From contig CBDCHL010000003.1 in the NCBI GenBank assembly GCA_965217195.1, positions 744,001 through 808,000 of the forward strand: a stretch of 64,000 bases of DNA, read 5' to 3'. The translations under genes were made by a program, and so were the position numbers. Shown piece after piece: positions 27,154 through 36,279 of the stretch; within the stretch, counting starts at the first letter, position 1, and every line of letters begins with the position of its first letter. The notes under the pieces were generated by a model. The model made no database searches. It saw nothing but the letters and a program-made list of their open reading frames with translations, and was not told where the DNA came from. The stretch is from UBA6623 sp965217195 (lineage in GTDB: Bacteria > Acidobacteriota > Terriglobia > Bryobacterales > UBA6623).

Positions 27154-28202
27154 CCTGCTTATACGGTTGTTTCAGCAAGCCCCAAGATGTTGGGGTGGAG
27201 GTCATCGCGTCTTGTCCAGGTCACGCGCGCGGCGGATGTGGGCGTAAGGCGTAGGAGCGTGTTGAGTTCCGAGACCAAGGAGGGTTTGGAAGGCTGCCAT
27301 TGGGGTCTTGCGGCGGTTGTGTCGAAACACGAACTCATCGAGGTAAACCTGAAGCTGAGCGCGGCTCACGCCGTGGTACGTTCCGGTCAGCCATTGCTGC
27401 AGGTTGCCAATGGCACGATCCGCCAGCGGCACCACCGACTTGGCGCCTTTCCGCAAGTCAGTCCGGTGAGGTTGCGGACGAGAGACGTGTTTGTAGCCGG
27501 CCTCTTCGAGGGCGGTAAAGGTCTTCAGACCGTCTGTGTAGATGGTCGAGCCGGGAACAACGTTCTGGGCAAGAAACCTGTCGATCGTCACCTTCTTGAA
27601 GTCTGGAATAACGGACATGCGAACGCGCCCGGAGCGCTTCCCGCGTTTCTCAACAGCGACCATCACAAGGGCCGCACGGCGCCCCTTCAGTTGCCGGCTG
27701 CCTCGCAAACCTGCTTGCGGGCCGCCAATCCAGGTGTCATCGACCTCTACTTCTCCGTGCAAGGGCTCGCGAGCTGCGTTCACCATGGCCCGTCGCAGTT
27801 TGTGCAACATCATCCAGGCGGTTTCGTAGCGCGACAGGCCGAGCTGACGCTGCAGTAGCAGCGCCGACACACCTCGCTTATCAGTTGTCATCAGGTACGC
27901 AGCCCAAAACCAAACCGTCAGCGGGGTCTTCGTATTGTGGAGCACCGTTCCCGACGTCAACGAGACCTGGTGTCGACACGCCGCGCACTGCCACCGTAGT
28001 TTCTGCTCGAGAATGTAGGCCTGCCGATGCCCACACTGAGGACAAAGGAACCCGTCGGGCCAACGACAAGCAGCCAGGTACTTCTGGCAAGCCTCCTCGG
28101 TCGCAAACTCCACCTGAAACTGACGCAGACTCTTCGGAAACGGCGGCCGGGCCACGCCCTACCCTACATCTTGGGGCTTGCTGAAACAACCGTATAAGCA
28201 AG
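27154..28202 (-). mobile_element. intact IS1595-family (ISXO2-like) insertion sequence
   Basis: A 1049-bp element with 37-bp terminal inverted repeats (27154-27190 and 28166-28202; one mismatch). It is bounded by the perfect 8-bp target duplication ACCTGACT (27146-27153 and 28203-28210), the duplication size known for IS1595. It carries one intact transposase on the minus strand, antisense to the interrupted gene. Confidence 0.95.
27202..28155 (-). CDS. IS1595 family (ISXO2-like) transposase
   Basis: A 317-residue DDE transposase that begins with GTG. It has an N-terminal zinc ribbon (CPQCGH...CAACRH, residues ~38-61) for DNA binding, then a helix-turn-helix-like region (LLQRQLGLSRYETAWMMLHK) and the ISXO2-like catalytic domain. 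Candidate acidic residues are in EVEVDDTWIGG and IYTDGLKTF, with the terminal FVFRHNRRKTP motif of the family. It cuts and inserts the element that surrounds it. Full length, intact ends and exact duplication suggest it is or was recently active. It lies antisense within the split Asp-box gene. Confidence 0.93.
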   Translation of the reverse strand: MARPPFPKSLRQFQVEFATEEACQKYLAACRWPDGFLCPQCGHRQAYILEQKLRWQCAACRHQVSLTSGTVLHNTKTPLTVWFWAAYLMTTDKRGVSALLLQRQLGLSRYETAWMMLHKLRRAMVNAAREPLHGEVEVDDTWIGGPQAGLRGSRQLKGRRAALVMVAVEKRGKRSGRVRMSVIPDFKKVTIDRFLAQNVVPGSTIYTDGLKTFTALEEAGYKHVSRPQPHRTDLRKGAKSVVPLADRAIGNLQQWLTGTYHGVSRAQLQVYLDEFVFRHNRRKTPMAAFQTLLGLGTQHAPTPYAHIRRARDLDKTR

Positions 28203-28789
28203 ACCTGACTAAGAACAACTCGCGAGATTGCTACTTGCTCCGCAGCCGCGACGACGGACGCACCTGGGGCGAGCGCGCCCCGATGAACCTCGACGGCAAC
28301 GAAACCGACATCCTGCATCTCGGCGGAGGACGCTGGCTGGCGGCTTCCCGAGAGTTCGGCCCAAGGCGCGACGTGCACTTGGAGCTGTTCGCTTCCGATG
28401 ACGACGCACGCACTTGGAAGCGGAAACGGCCGCTCAGCCTGCCGATGCAGGTCACGGGCAACCTGGCTCTCTTGGCCGATGGACGCATCTTGCTCAGCTA
28501 CGGCAATCGCTGCTGGAACAACTTCGGTGTGGACGTACGCCTAAGCGACGATGAAGGGGAGACTTGGAGCCCGCCGATCCGCATCGCCGATTGTCCTCGC
28601 CCCGACTGCGGCTACCCGAGCAGCGTGCAGCTTTCCGACGGACAGGTCGTCACCGCCTATTACACGAGAGTGTCAGACGACTTTCACTACGAAATGCGCG
28701 TGGCCGCCTGGAACCCGAGCGCGTTTTCGGTCGAAGGAAGACCGGCGGGGTGAAGACGAAATCGCGACGCGCAACAGCGCCGCGACGCG

Positions 28790-30463
28790 TTATGGCCGGC
28801 TCCAACCCGGCCCCCGCACGAAACGGCCCGGGGTGGCGCCTGTGTGCTTGCCGTCGCGCAGAACCTGCAAGCCGTTGACGAATACGTGCTTCACTCCGCT
28901 GGCGTACTGGTGAGGGGTCTCATAGGTCGCGTGGTCTTGAATCGTCGCGGGGTCGAAGACGACGACGTCCGCGAAGTAAGCTGTCTTTAGTGCGCCGCGC
29001 CGATCGAGCTTGAGCGTGCCGGCCGGCAGCGAAGTGAGTTTGCGGATCGCTTGCGCGAGCGGGATAAGCTCTTCCTCGCGGACGAATTTGCCGAGCAACC
29101 GAGCAAAGCTTCCGTAGGCACGCGGGTGCGTGCTGCTTTTCAGAAACACGCCTTCCGGTGCCATCGAGGCCGAGTCGGAGCAGAAGCTCACCCAGGGCAG
29201 CTTAATTTTCTTGCGCAGGTTCTCTTCCGATTGCGTGAAATAGACGGTCTGTACCCGGCTGCCGTCCTCGAGGATCAGATCCATCGCGGTTTCCTCCGGG
29301 GTGCTACCGCGGAGCTCGGCGGCCTCAGCCAGCGTCTTGCCGGTGAGGCTCTTTAGCTCCGGATTCTTGAAGCCGACCAACAGAATCTTCTCCGGCGAGC
29401 CGGCTTGCAGATACATGTTTTCCCACTCATTGGACCAGCGGTTCATCTCCGCGATGATGCGCTTACGCGTGGAGGGGTCGCGCATGCGCTCGAGGGATTT
29501 TTCAAAGCCGCCGTCCTGAACCCAGGGCGGCATGGCGGCGTTCAGCCCTGCCGAGCCGGCCGTGTAGGTGTATACGTCGGCGGTTACATGCAAGCCCTCG
29601 CCGCGTGCTTTCTCGATCATTGCAATCGCCTGGTCGAGCTTCGGCCACGCCGGCTCTCCCGCCGCCTTGAGATGATAGATTTCCGTGCGCACGCCGGCGG
29701 CGCGAGCGATGCGCAGCGTCTCCTCCACCGCTTGGACGAGCCCGGCGCCTTCGCTGCGCATGTGCGTGGCGTAGGCGCCGTCGAACTCGCCCGCCGCCTT
29801 CGCGAGGGCGATCAGCTCTTCCGTCTTCGCGAAAAACGCGGGTGGATAGACGAGCGACGACGCCACGCCGAGCGCTCCCTCGCGCATGGCCTCGCGCACC
29901 AAGTCCTGCATGCGCGCAAGTTCTTCGGGAGTCGGCTCACGGTCGTCGTGGCCGATGACATAGATGCGCGGAGTTGTGGCTCCGATGAACGAGGCCACGT
30001 TGGGGGAAACGCCCTTGCGCTCGAGGAACTCCAGATATCCGCCCAACGTCGTCCATGCGATGTCGTAGCGAATGTCCCCCTGCGTCTGCTGCATCCGCCG
30101 CTTCATCTCGTCGTTGAGCGGCCCCATGGAGTTGCCCTCTCCCATGACTTCGAGCGTCACTCCCTGGCGGATGTCGCTTTGGGAGCGCCCGTCCTCGATC
30201 AGAGATTCGTTCGACCAGCACATCATGTTGATGAAGCCGGGGGCGACCGCGAGGCCTCGGGCGTCGACCTCGATCTTGCCTTGAGCGGAAGCGAGGTCGC
30301 CGATTTGGGCGATCTTGTCTCCCTCGATGGCAAGATCGGCCGTTCGCGGCGGCCCGCCGCTTCCGTCGTAAACGGTTCCGCCGCGGATCAGCACGTCGTA
30401 TTCGACAGCCGTGGTACAACCGCCGAACGCGACGATAGCGGCAAGCGCCGGCAGAATCCGCAT
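28790..30463 (-). CDS. N-acyl-D-amino-acid deacylase-like amidohydrolase lipoprotein
   Basis: A 557-residue amidohydrolase-superfamily protein. The start at 30463 gives a lipoprotein-type signal (ILPALAAIVAFGGC, candidate lipobox Cys15) so it should be lipid-anchored after export. The N-terminal beta-sandwich strand (YDVLIRGGTVYDGSGGPPRT) and the C-terminal half (GTLKLDRRGALKTAYFADVV, then ANV-like terminal motif KHVFVNGLQVLRDGKHTG) match D-aminoacylases. The usual metal-binding PGFIDxHxH is replaced by PGFINMMCWSN, although other conserved elements (THMRSEG, EIYHLKAAG) remain. D-aminoacylases release D-amino acids from N-acyl substrates; activity of this variant is uncertain. It is followed upstream by the DUF1552/DUF1592 pair on the same strand, ~106 bp away. 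Confidence 0.8.
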   Translation of the reverse strand: MRILPALAAIVAFGGCTTAVEYDVLIRGGTVYDGSGGPPRTADLAIEGDKIAQIGDLASAQGKIEVDARGLAVAPGFINMMCWSNESLIEDGRSQSDIRQGVTLEVMGEGNSMGPLNDEMKRRMQQTQGDIRYDIAWTTLGGYLEFLERKGVSPNVASFIGATTPRIYVIGHDDREPTPEELARMQDLVREAMREGALGVASSLVYPPAFFAKTEELIALAKAAGEFDGAYATHMRSEGAGLVQAVEETLRIARAAGVRTEIYHLKAAGEPAWPKLDQAIAMIEKARGEGLHVTADVYTYTAGSAGLNAAMPPWVQDGGFEKSLERMRDPSTRKRIIAEMNRWSNEWENMYLQAGSPEKILLVGFKNPELKSLTGKTLAEAAELRGSTPEETAMDLILEDGSRVQTVYFTQSEENLRKKIKLPWVSFCSDSASMAPEGVFLKSSTHPRAYGSFARLLGKFVREEELIPLAQAIRKLTSLPAGTLKLDRRGALKTAYFADVVVFDPATIQDHATYETPHQYASGVKHVFVNGLQVLRDGKHTGATPGRFVRGPGWSRP

Positions 30464-30568
30464 GGCGATCCAGTCTAGCCGACCCTCACGTCCGGCACTG
30501 CGTGGCTCATGTCGCACGATCTTGTCCTCGGCCACAACGGAAGTCGGCGGCGGACGCACCCGCTCACG

Positions 30569-31900
30569 TCATACGCTAAGGGGCTCGAGCGCCAGTCGAC
30601 CTGTAGCATCCCCGAGCGCCTCGGTGGGAACACCCATCTTGTCGAGCAGGCTCAGATGTAGGTTGGCCAGCGGCGTGTCCTCGTCGAACCTGGTGTGGCG
30701 TCCACCCACACCCGCCGCGCCGCCGGCAAGGAGGATCGGCAGATTATAGGAGCCGTGGGAATTACTGTCCGACATGCCGGCGCCATAGACGATCATCGCG
30801 CTATCGAGCAGCGTCCCGTCGCCGGCGGGCGTCGAGCCCAATCGCGCGATGAACTTCGCGAACAGCTCCACGTGGTAGCGGTTGATTTTCCTCAGCTTTT
30901 CGAGCTTTACGGGATCCTTTTGGTGATGCGAGATCGGATGGTGGGCGTCGGGCACGCCGATCTCAGGGTAGGTGCGGCCTGTGATCTCGCGGCCCATCAT
31001 GAACGTAGCTACACGGGTGAGATCCGTTTCGTAGGCCAGCGCGAGGAGATCGAACATCAGTCCGGCGTGCTCTCCGAATGTGCTCGGGATTCCCGCCGGT
31101 TGATCGACTACGGGAAGCTCTCGATCGCTCTGCTGCTCGGCCACCTGAATCCGCCGCTCGATGTCGCGGACCGCCTCGAGGTATTGGATCAGCTTGGCTT
31201 GATCGCTCGACCCAAGCTCGCGTGACAGGTCGCTCGCCCGCTCGGTGACTGAATCGAGCAAACTCGCATCCTTCGCGAGCCGCGCTCTGCGAACGTCCGG
31301 GTCGGTGCTGCCACTGTCGCCGAAGAGCCGCTCGAACACTACCCGCGGGTTGATCTCCATCGGGAGCGGTGTCGTCTCGTTCGCCCATGAAATGGTGTTC
31401 GTGTAGGCGCAGCTGAAACCCTCATCACACGAGCCGGCAAAATCACGCCCATCGAGCCCCAACTCGAGCGTGGCCAGCTGCGTCCGGCGACCCAGGACAC
31501 GACCCGCGACCTGATCCATGGAGATCCCGGCGCGCAGACTCGACCCCTCATCTCGATTCGAGGCCACTCCGGTCAGAAAGCGGGTGGATGAGCGCGCGTG
31601 CGGTCCCTCGGCGTCCATGCCGCGCATCCCCGAGAGCACCTGCACGGAGTCTCGGAACGGCTCGAGCGGTTCGAGGATCGTCGGGAAGTCGAATCCGGTA
31701 CCCTCGGCGACAGGCGTCCAGTGATCCATCATCATCCCGTTCGGGACGTAGACGACGCCAAGCCGACGCACGGGTTTCGCCGCCGTTTTCCGGAGCGGCA
31801 CGGCTGCCGGAGCCATCGCGTCAAGCAGCGGCAACGCCAAAGACGCGCCAATCCCGCGGAGCATCCTGCGGCGTGGAATGGCCTTTTTCGTGATGATCAT
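30569..31900 (-). CDS. DUF1552 Tat-exported protein
   Basis: A 443-residue DUF1552 protein with a Tat-type start (KKAIPRRRMLRGIGASLALP). Family signatures include GVVYVPNGMMMDHWTP, LSGMRGMDAEGPHARSSTRF, SMDQVAGRVLG and near the end AGMSDSNSHGSYNLPILLAG. The protein is a structural and genomic counterpart of DUF1501 proteins and regularly accompanies DUF1592-type cytochromes; its reaction is unknown. Its ATG overlaps the stop codon of the upstream DUF1592 gene by four bases (31897-31900), so the two are translationally coupled. The periplasmic location follows from the Tat signal. Confidence 0.9.
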   Translation of the reverse strand: MIITKKAIPRRRMLRGIGASLALPLLDAMAPAAVPLRKTAAKPVRRLGVVYVPNGMMMDHWTPVAEGTGFDFPTILEPLEPFRDSVQVLSGMRGMDAEGPHARSSTRFLTGVASNRDEGSSLRAGISMDQVAGRVLGRRTQLATLELGLDGRDFAGSCDEGFSCAYTNTISWANETTPLPMEINPRVVFERLFGDSGSTDPDVRRARLAKDASLLDSVTERASDLSRELGSSDQAKLIQYLEAVRDIERRIQVAEQQSDRELPVVDQPAGIPSTFGEHAGLMFDLLALAYETDLTRVATFMMGREITGRTYPEIGVPDAHHPISHHQKDPVKLEKLRKINRYHVELFAKFIARLGSTPAGDGTLLDSAMIVYGAGMSDSNSHGSYNLPILLAGGAAGVGGRHTRFDEDTPLANLHLSLLDKMGVPTEALGDATGRLALEPLSV

Positions 31901-34356
31901 GGCTTCGACCTCCGCATGCGGAACGGCGTACTCTGAACGATACCAATAATAATAGACGACCAGCGGTAGTCATCGACGGCCGCGGCTGCGCTGATGCGCC
32001 GTACGCTCGACCGGTCGTAGTGCTCCAGACCTCGCCCCAGAGCATACGCCAACAGTTTCTCGGTTACGGTGCCGACGAACTGCCGGCGGCGCTCGAGCAG
32101 AAGCGTGCGAAGGCCCCGCGGCCCGTCAAACCGAGTGCCGTCGGGCAGGAGTCCCGAAGCGTCGAGTGGTAGACCCGCCTCCCCGGTTGTGCGCCACTTG
32201 CCGACAGCGTCATAGTTTTCGAGGGCCAGCCCCAGGGGGTCCATCGGCGCGTGGCAAGCCGAGCAGGCGGGGTCCTCTCGATGCCGTTCGAGCCGGTCGC
32301 GCACCGTGGCTGCTTGGCCGGCCTCGCCGCGGTCCGGTAGATCCGGCACGTCGGCGGGCGGGGGAGGAGGCGGCGTCCCGAGGATGTTCGTCAGTAACCA
32401 CTTGCCGCGCAGCACGGGCGACGTCCGGTTGGGATACGAAGTGACAGTGAGCAGACTTCCGTGCCCCAAGAGTCCGCCCCGTCGTCCGGCTTGCTCGCCA
32501 TCGAGTCGAATGCGGCGGAAGTGACTGCCATAAATACCGGGAATGCCGTAATGAGCGGCCAGCCTTTCATTGGCGAAAGTGTAGTCGGCGCTGAGCAGAT
32601 CGAGCACGCTTCGGTCGTCGCGAATCATGCTCTCGAAAAAGAGCTCGGTTTCCTGTCGGAAGGCCTCGCGAAGATTCTCATCCCATTCGGGAAACGCGCT
32701 CGCGTCCGGCACGACGCTGCGAAGATTCCGCAGATAGAGCCATTGGCCGGCGAAGTTGCGCACCAGCGCTTTCGCACGGGCATCGGCCAGCATCCGCCGA
32801 GTCTGCTGCTCGAGCACCTCCGGGTCCTGGAGAACACCGCTTTCGGCGACTTCGAGCAGCTCTGTGTCCGGAATGCTGCTCCACAGAAAGAACGACAGCC
32901 GCGAGGCGAGATCAAGGGCACTCAACTCGTAGGCTGTCCCCGGAGCGATGTCGGCCGGATCCCGCTCGATGCGGAACAGGAAATCGGGCGAAATCAGCAG
33001 CCGCTCGAGCGCAAGCTGGATACCGGCGTCGAAGCCGCCGGCGCCGCGGCCCGCGCGGTAGAAATTCATAAGTGTGTTGACGTCCGCCGGCTCGGCCGAC
33101 CTGCGATACGCAAGCCGCGCAAGCGACGACAAAATCTCGCGGGCACACTCTTCTTCGTCCGAACGCGCGTTACTTGCCGGCCGGCAAGCAAACAATCCGC
33201 GCCGGCTGGGCGTGTCGCCCGGTCCTCGGCTCTCATACGGTCCTGTGATCGCCAAGTGCTCTACGGCCGCGTTGCCGTCGCGCCTCTCGTTTACCGCCGA
33301 AGCGAACACGCTCTGGCGGGGCTGAAGTACTCCTTCGGGCTCGGTAAACCTTCGAACGAATGAAACGCCGACGGAATGCGGCCCGGCCTTCGCCTGAATC
33401 CGCAGGCGCAGGTTGGAGTCGGCGAAGAGCATGTATTCTTCCCACACCGGATCGCCGAACTGGTTGCCGGCGTAGCTCACCGGAGCCCGCACACCTTCCG
33501 GCTCCTCGCCGCCGAAGGTGAACGTCCGCACGAGAGCGCCGTCGAGCCGTACCTCCAGTTCGTGGCGCGACCCCAGGCCGCGAACGTAGTTCACATAGTT
33601 CCTTTGCAGTCGAATCGCCAGGTCGTACTCGCCTTCGACCGGAAAAAAATGCCGGACGCCGACCCCGCCCCGCGACCCGAACGGGAGGTCGTCGCTCATC
33701 CGGTCTTCCTGCCGGAGGAGAATCGGTACGTAATAGTTCCGCGCCGCCGGCGCCGGCGGGGTCTCGCCGACCGCCAGGCGCGCGGTTTTGCGCGCCGCCG
33801 AGAGGTACCGCTCCATCAAAGCGGGCGAAACCGTCAATACGTCGGCCATGTTGTCGAAGCCGTTTTGGTCGATGTCGTCCGCGGGCAAGAGCGCGTCTAC
33901 GTCGACTTCGAGTGCCAACAGATCGCGGACGGCATTGGCGTATTCGGAGCGGTTGAGGCGATGAAACGTTTCGGTTCTGCCGGGATTCGGACCGGCGGCG
34001 GCGAATCGATCGATCTGCGATTCGAGCCAAGCGGCAACGGTGTCGTAGGTCTCATCCGCCGGCCGTGGTTGGCCGACCGGCGGCATCGTTCTCGTGCGAA
34101 GCTTTCCGATAACCTTCTCCCAGATTTCGGATTGCTCGGCGACCCGTGAAAGGTCGAGGCCCTCGACGGACAGGTCGGCCGTGCGGAGTTGTGCGTTATG
34201 GCAGGCGCCGCAGTACTGATGGAGAGTCGCCTGATGGCGTGCGGCTTGGGCGTCCGGCTGCGCTTGACCGGTGGCAGTGTGCGGGCCCCACGTGAACGCC
34301 GCGGCAAAGAGCGTTGCCGTTCCGAACACGAACCGCATGGACAGGTTTCGTGACAT
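31897..34356 (-). CDS. DUF1587/1592/1588/1585 cytochrome-type exported protein
   Basis: An ~819-residue secreted protein. The chosen start at 34356 precedes a signal peptide (RFVFGTATLFAAAFTWGPHT); an earlier ATG at 34398 is possible. The N-terminus has a haem motif CGACH, followed by DUF1587-like sequence (FHRLNRSEYANAVRDLLALE), DUF1595/1592 (LSFFLWSSIPDTELLEVAES), DUF1588 and the C-terminal DUF1585 with a second CXXCH (CSACHAPMDPLGLALENYD). This domain order is characteristic of the planctomycete/acidobacterial cytochrome family that pairs with DUF1552. Probable role: periplasmic c-type oxidoreductase component; substrate unknown. It is coupled by a 4-bp overlap to DUF1552 and divergent from the ankyrin gene at 34542. 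Confidence 0.9.
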   Translation of the reverse strand: MSRNLSMRFVFGTATLFAAAFTWGPHTATGQAQPDAQAARHQATLHQYCGACHNAQLRTADLSVEGLDLSRVAEQSEIWEKVIGKLRTRTMPPVGQPRPADETYDTVAAWLESQIDRFAAAGPNPGRTETFHRLNRSEYANAVRDLLALEVDVDALLPADDIDQNGFDNMADVLTVSPALMERYLSAARKTARLAVGETPPAPAARNYYVPILLRQEDRMSDDLPFGSRGGVGVRHFFPVEGEYDLAIRLQRNYVNYVRGLGSRHELEVRLDGALVRTFTFGGEEPEGVRAPVSYAGNQFGDPVWEEYMLFADSNLRLRIQAKAGPHSVGVSFVRRFTEPEGVLQPRQSVFASAVNERRDGNAAVEHLAITGPYESRGPGDTPSRRGLFACRPASNARSDEEECAREILSSLARLAYRRSAEPADVNTLMNFYRAGRGAGGFDAGIQLALERLLISPDFLFRIERDPADIAPGTAYELSALDLASRLSFFLWSSIPDTELLEVAESGVLQDPEVLEQQTRRMLADARAKALVRNFAGQWLYLRNLRSVVPDASAFPEWDENLREAFRQETELFFESMIRDDRSVLDLLSADYTFANERLAAHYGIPGIYGSHFRRIRLDGEQAGRRGGLLGHGSLLTVTSYPNRTSPVLRGKWLLTNILGTPPPPPPADVPDLPDRGEAGQAATVRDRLERHREDPACSACHAPMDPLGLALENYDAVGKWRTTGEAGLPLDASGLLPDGTRFDGPRGLRTLLLERRRQFVGTVTEKLLAYALGRGLEHYDRSSVRRISAAAAVDDYRWSSIIIGIVQSTPFRMRRSKP

Positions 34357-34541
34357 CGACTGCCGGTCCCCTGTTGATTTTAGGCGAATCCTATTCATGC
34401 GGGTGCCGAATGCGGTAAAGTCGGTGTGAAAACGCTGCGGAACGTCCGCCGCAAGCTGCAATCCGGAACGTAGCGTTATCTTGCGATGTAACGGCGTTGC
34501 GTGCGGCGCCTGCCCGAATGAGCCTGCTGTATCGAACGATT

Positions 34542-36035
34542 ATGCCACCGAGTTTCATCACGCGCATGGCCTCGCTTGCCGCCGTCCTCGGTTGGTCGGT
34601 TGCCGCATACGCGCAGTCCGCGCCTGCTGTCATCGAAGCTGTGAAAGCGGGCGACCGCAACGTGGTGGGCAAGCTGATCGAGGAGGGAGCCGACGTCAAC
34701 TCTTCCCAAGGCGACGGGGCCACGGCTCTCCACTGGGCGTCGCATCGGAACGATCTCGATGCGGCCTCGTTGCTCATCGCGGCAGGCGCGGACGTCAACG
34801 CGGCCAACGAGCTCGGCGCCACTTCGCTGTGGCTGGCAGCGATCAACGGCAGCGCAAAAATGGTCAAGCGGCTGCTTGAAGCCGGCGCCGACCCTGACGC
34901 TGTGCTCAAGATGGGCGAAACTCCGCTGATGGCCGCCGCCCGGTCGGGCAACGTTCGCACCGTCGAGCAGCTTCTCGCACACGGTGCCGACATCGACGCG
35001 AGAGAGCACGAACGTGGTCAGAACGCGCTGATGTGGGCGGCGGCCCAGAAGCACACGAATGTCGCACGGGTGCTGATCCGACATGGGGCGGACCTCCATG
35101 CCCGTAGCAAGGTCTATTACCAACTGGAGAACACAGCGGGCAACACGAACCCGAGCGGAAATTTCCAAATGGCTCGCGGCGGCTCGACGCCGCTGCTTTT
35201 CACGGCCCGTAACGGCGACGTTGAGACCGCCAAGGTACTGATCACGGGCGGCGCCGACGTGAACGAAACGTTGCCTTCGGGGACCTCCGTGCTGGTGGTC
35301 GCCGCCCATAGCGGGCACGGACCGTTTGCGATCTACCTGCTCGAGAAGGGCGCCGATCCTAACGCCGGCGGGGCCGGGTACAGGGCGCTTCACGCCGCGG
35401 TCCTTCGAAGCCAAATCGAGCTGGTCAACGCGCTGCTCGACCACGGTGCCGACCCGAACGCGCTCGTGGAGCACGGCACGCCGGGCCGGCGGTTCAGCGC
35501 CGACTACAGCATCCGCGCTCAACTGATCGGCGCGACCGCCTTCTGGCTGGCCGCGAAATATGGTGAACTCGAGATTCTCCGGACCCTCGCGGAGCACGGC
35601 GCCGACCCGCACCTCGTGCCCAAGAGCGGCATGTCGGCACTACAAGCCGCGATGGGCATGCCGGTCGGATCCTTGGAGAACCGACGTGACCGCATCGGAA
35701 ATTCACAACCGGATCCGGCCGAGCAGGAGCGGCTAACGCTCGCACTGGCGCGCTTCGTCCTCGCGCTCGGCGTCGATGTTAACGCGGCTGACGTGAAAGG
35801 CAACACCGCGCTCCACCATGCGGTACTCTTAGTCGGCCAAAGGCACACCAAAGACTTCGGTGCGGTGATTGAGTTCCTGGTGGCGGGCGGCGCCGACGTC
35901 AACCGAGCGAACAAGCACGGCCAAACACCGTTGGAATTGGCCGAGACTCCTCAGATGATCCTCGGCACGAATGCACTCAAAGGCACCCGTCCCAAGGTCG
36001 CGGCACTTCTGCGTCGACTCGGTGCTAAGGACTAA
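34542..36035 (+). CDS. secreted ankyrin-repeat protein
   Basis: A protein of ~497 residues with a signal peptide (MASLAAVLGWSVAAYAQSAP; ATG 34542 or 34566) followed by about nine to ten ankyrin repeats. Examples are GATALHWASHRNDLDAASLL, GATSLWLAAINGSAKMVKRL, GETPLMAAARSGNVRTVEQL and GNTALHHAVLLVGQRHTKDF. Repeats are spaced near 33 residues, except for a longer insert around residues 185-205 and another near residue 395. Ankyrin repeats bind proteins; in this phylum secreted ankyrin proteins recur next to DUF1592/DUF1552 pairs, which suggests a chaperone or partner role, but this is inference. It is transcribed divergently from the DUF1592 gene. Confidence 0.88.
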   Translation: MPPSFITRMASLAAVLGWSVAAYAQSAPAVIEAVKAGDRNVVGKLIEEGADVNSSQGDGATALHWASHRNDLDAASLLIAAGADVNAANELGATSLWLAAINGSAKMVKRLLEAGADPDAVLKMGETPLMAAARSGNVRTVEQLLAHGADIDAREHERGQNALMWAAAQKHTNVARVLIRHGADLHARSKVYYQLENTAGNTNPSGNFQMARGGSTPLLFTARNGDVETAKVLITGGADVNETLPSGTSVLVVAAHSGHGPFAIYLLEKGADPNAGGAGYRALHAAVLRSQIELVNALLDHGADPNALVEHGTPGRRFSADYSIRAQLIGATAFWLAAKYGELEILRTLAEHGADPHLVPKSGMSALQAAMGMPVGSLENRRDRIGNSQPDPAEQERLTLALARFVLALGVDVNAADVKGNTALHHAVLLVGQRHTKDFGAVIEFLVAGGADVNRANKHGQTPLELAETPQMILGTNALKGTRPKVAALLRRLGAKD

Positions 36036-36279
36036 GAGATTCGGGCATGCGGCGGATTGCGAAGGCGTTCGGGCTCCTATCGCGGATCTCGCGAGACGGC
36101 CAGGATTTCGGTCCGGCTCTACAACGTTGCCGAAGCGTCGGCCCGGACGAGATCTTTGTGTGTAAGGGCGTGAGCTTGACAAGGCTCCACCTCCAATCCT
36201 AGGAATCCATGGCTGGCCACGGACGAATGGGATGTCGCAAGCCTCGAGTAGCCTTCGGCCGGAGTCGGAAGAAGGCCTG

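Larger units (their letters stand above)
26548..28753 (+). pseudogene. Tat-exported BNR/Asp-box (sialidase-like) protein split by an IS1595 insertion
   Basis: The 5' part is 26548-27153 and the 3' part 28211-28753. Removing 27154-28202 and one copy of the 8-bp duplication restores a single frame (...VYLTKNNSRDCY...) of about 382 residues. The start is a Tat signal (RLRRRDLLKG). At least five Asp-box motifs follow, of the S-x-D-x-G-x-T-W type: SEDDGKTW, SSDGGRTW, SRDDGRTW, SDDDARTW and SDDEGETW. They mark a six-bladed sialidase-like propeller. Family members include exo-sialidases and many uncharacterised glycan-related proteins; the catalytic residues were not verified. The host gene otherwise looks intact, implying recent disruption. 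Confidence 0.88.
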
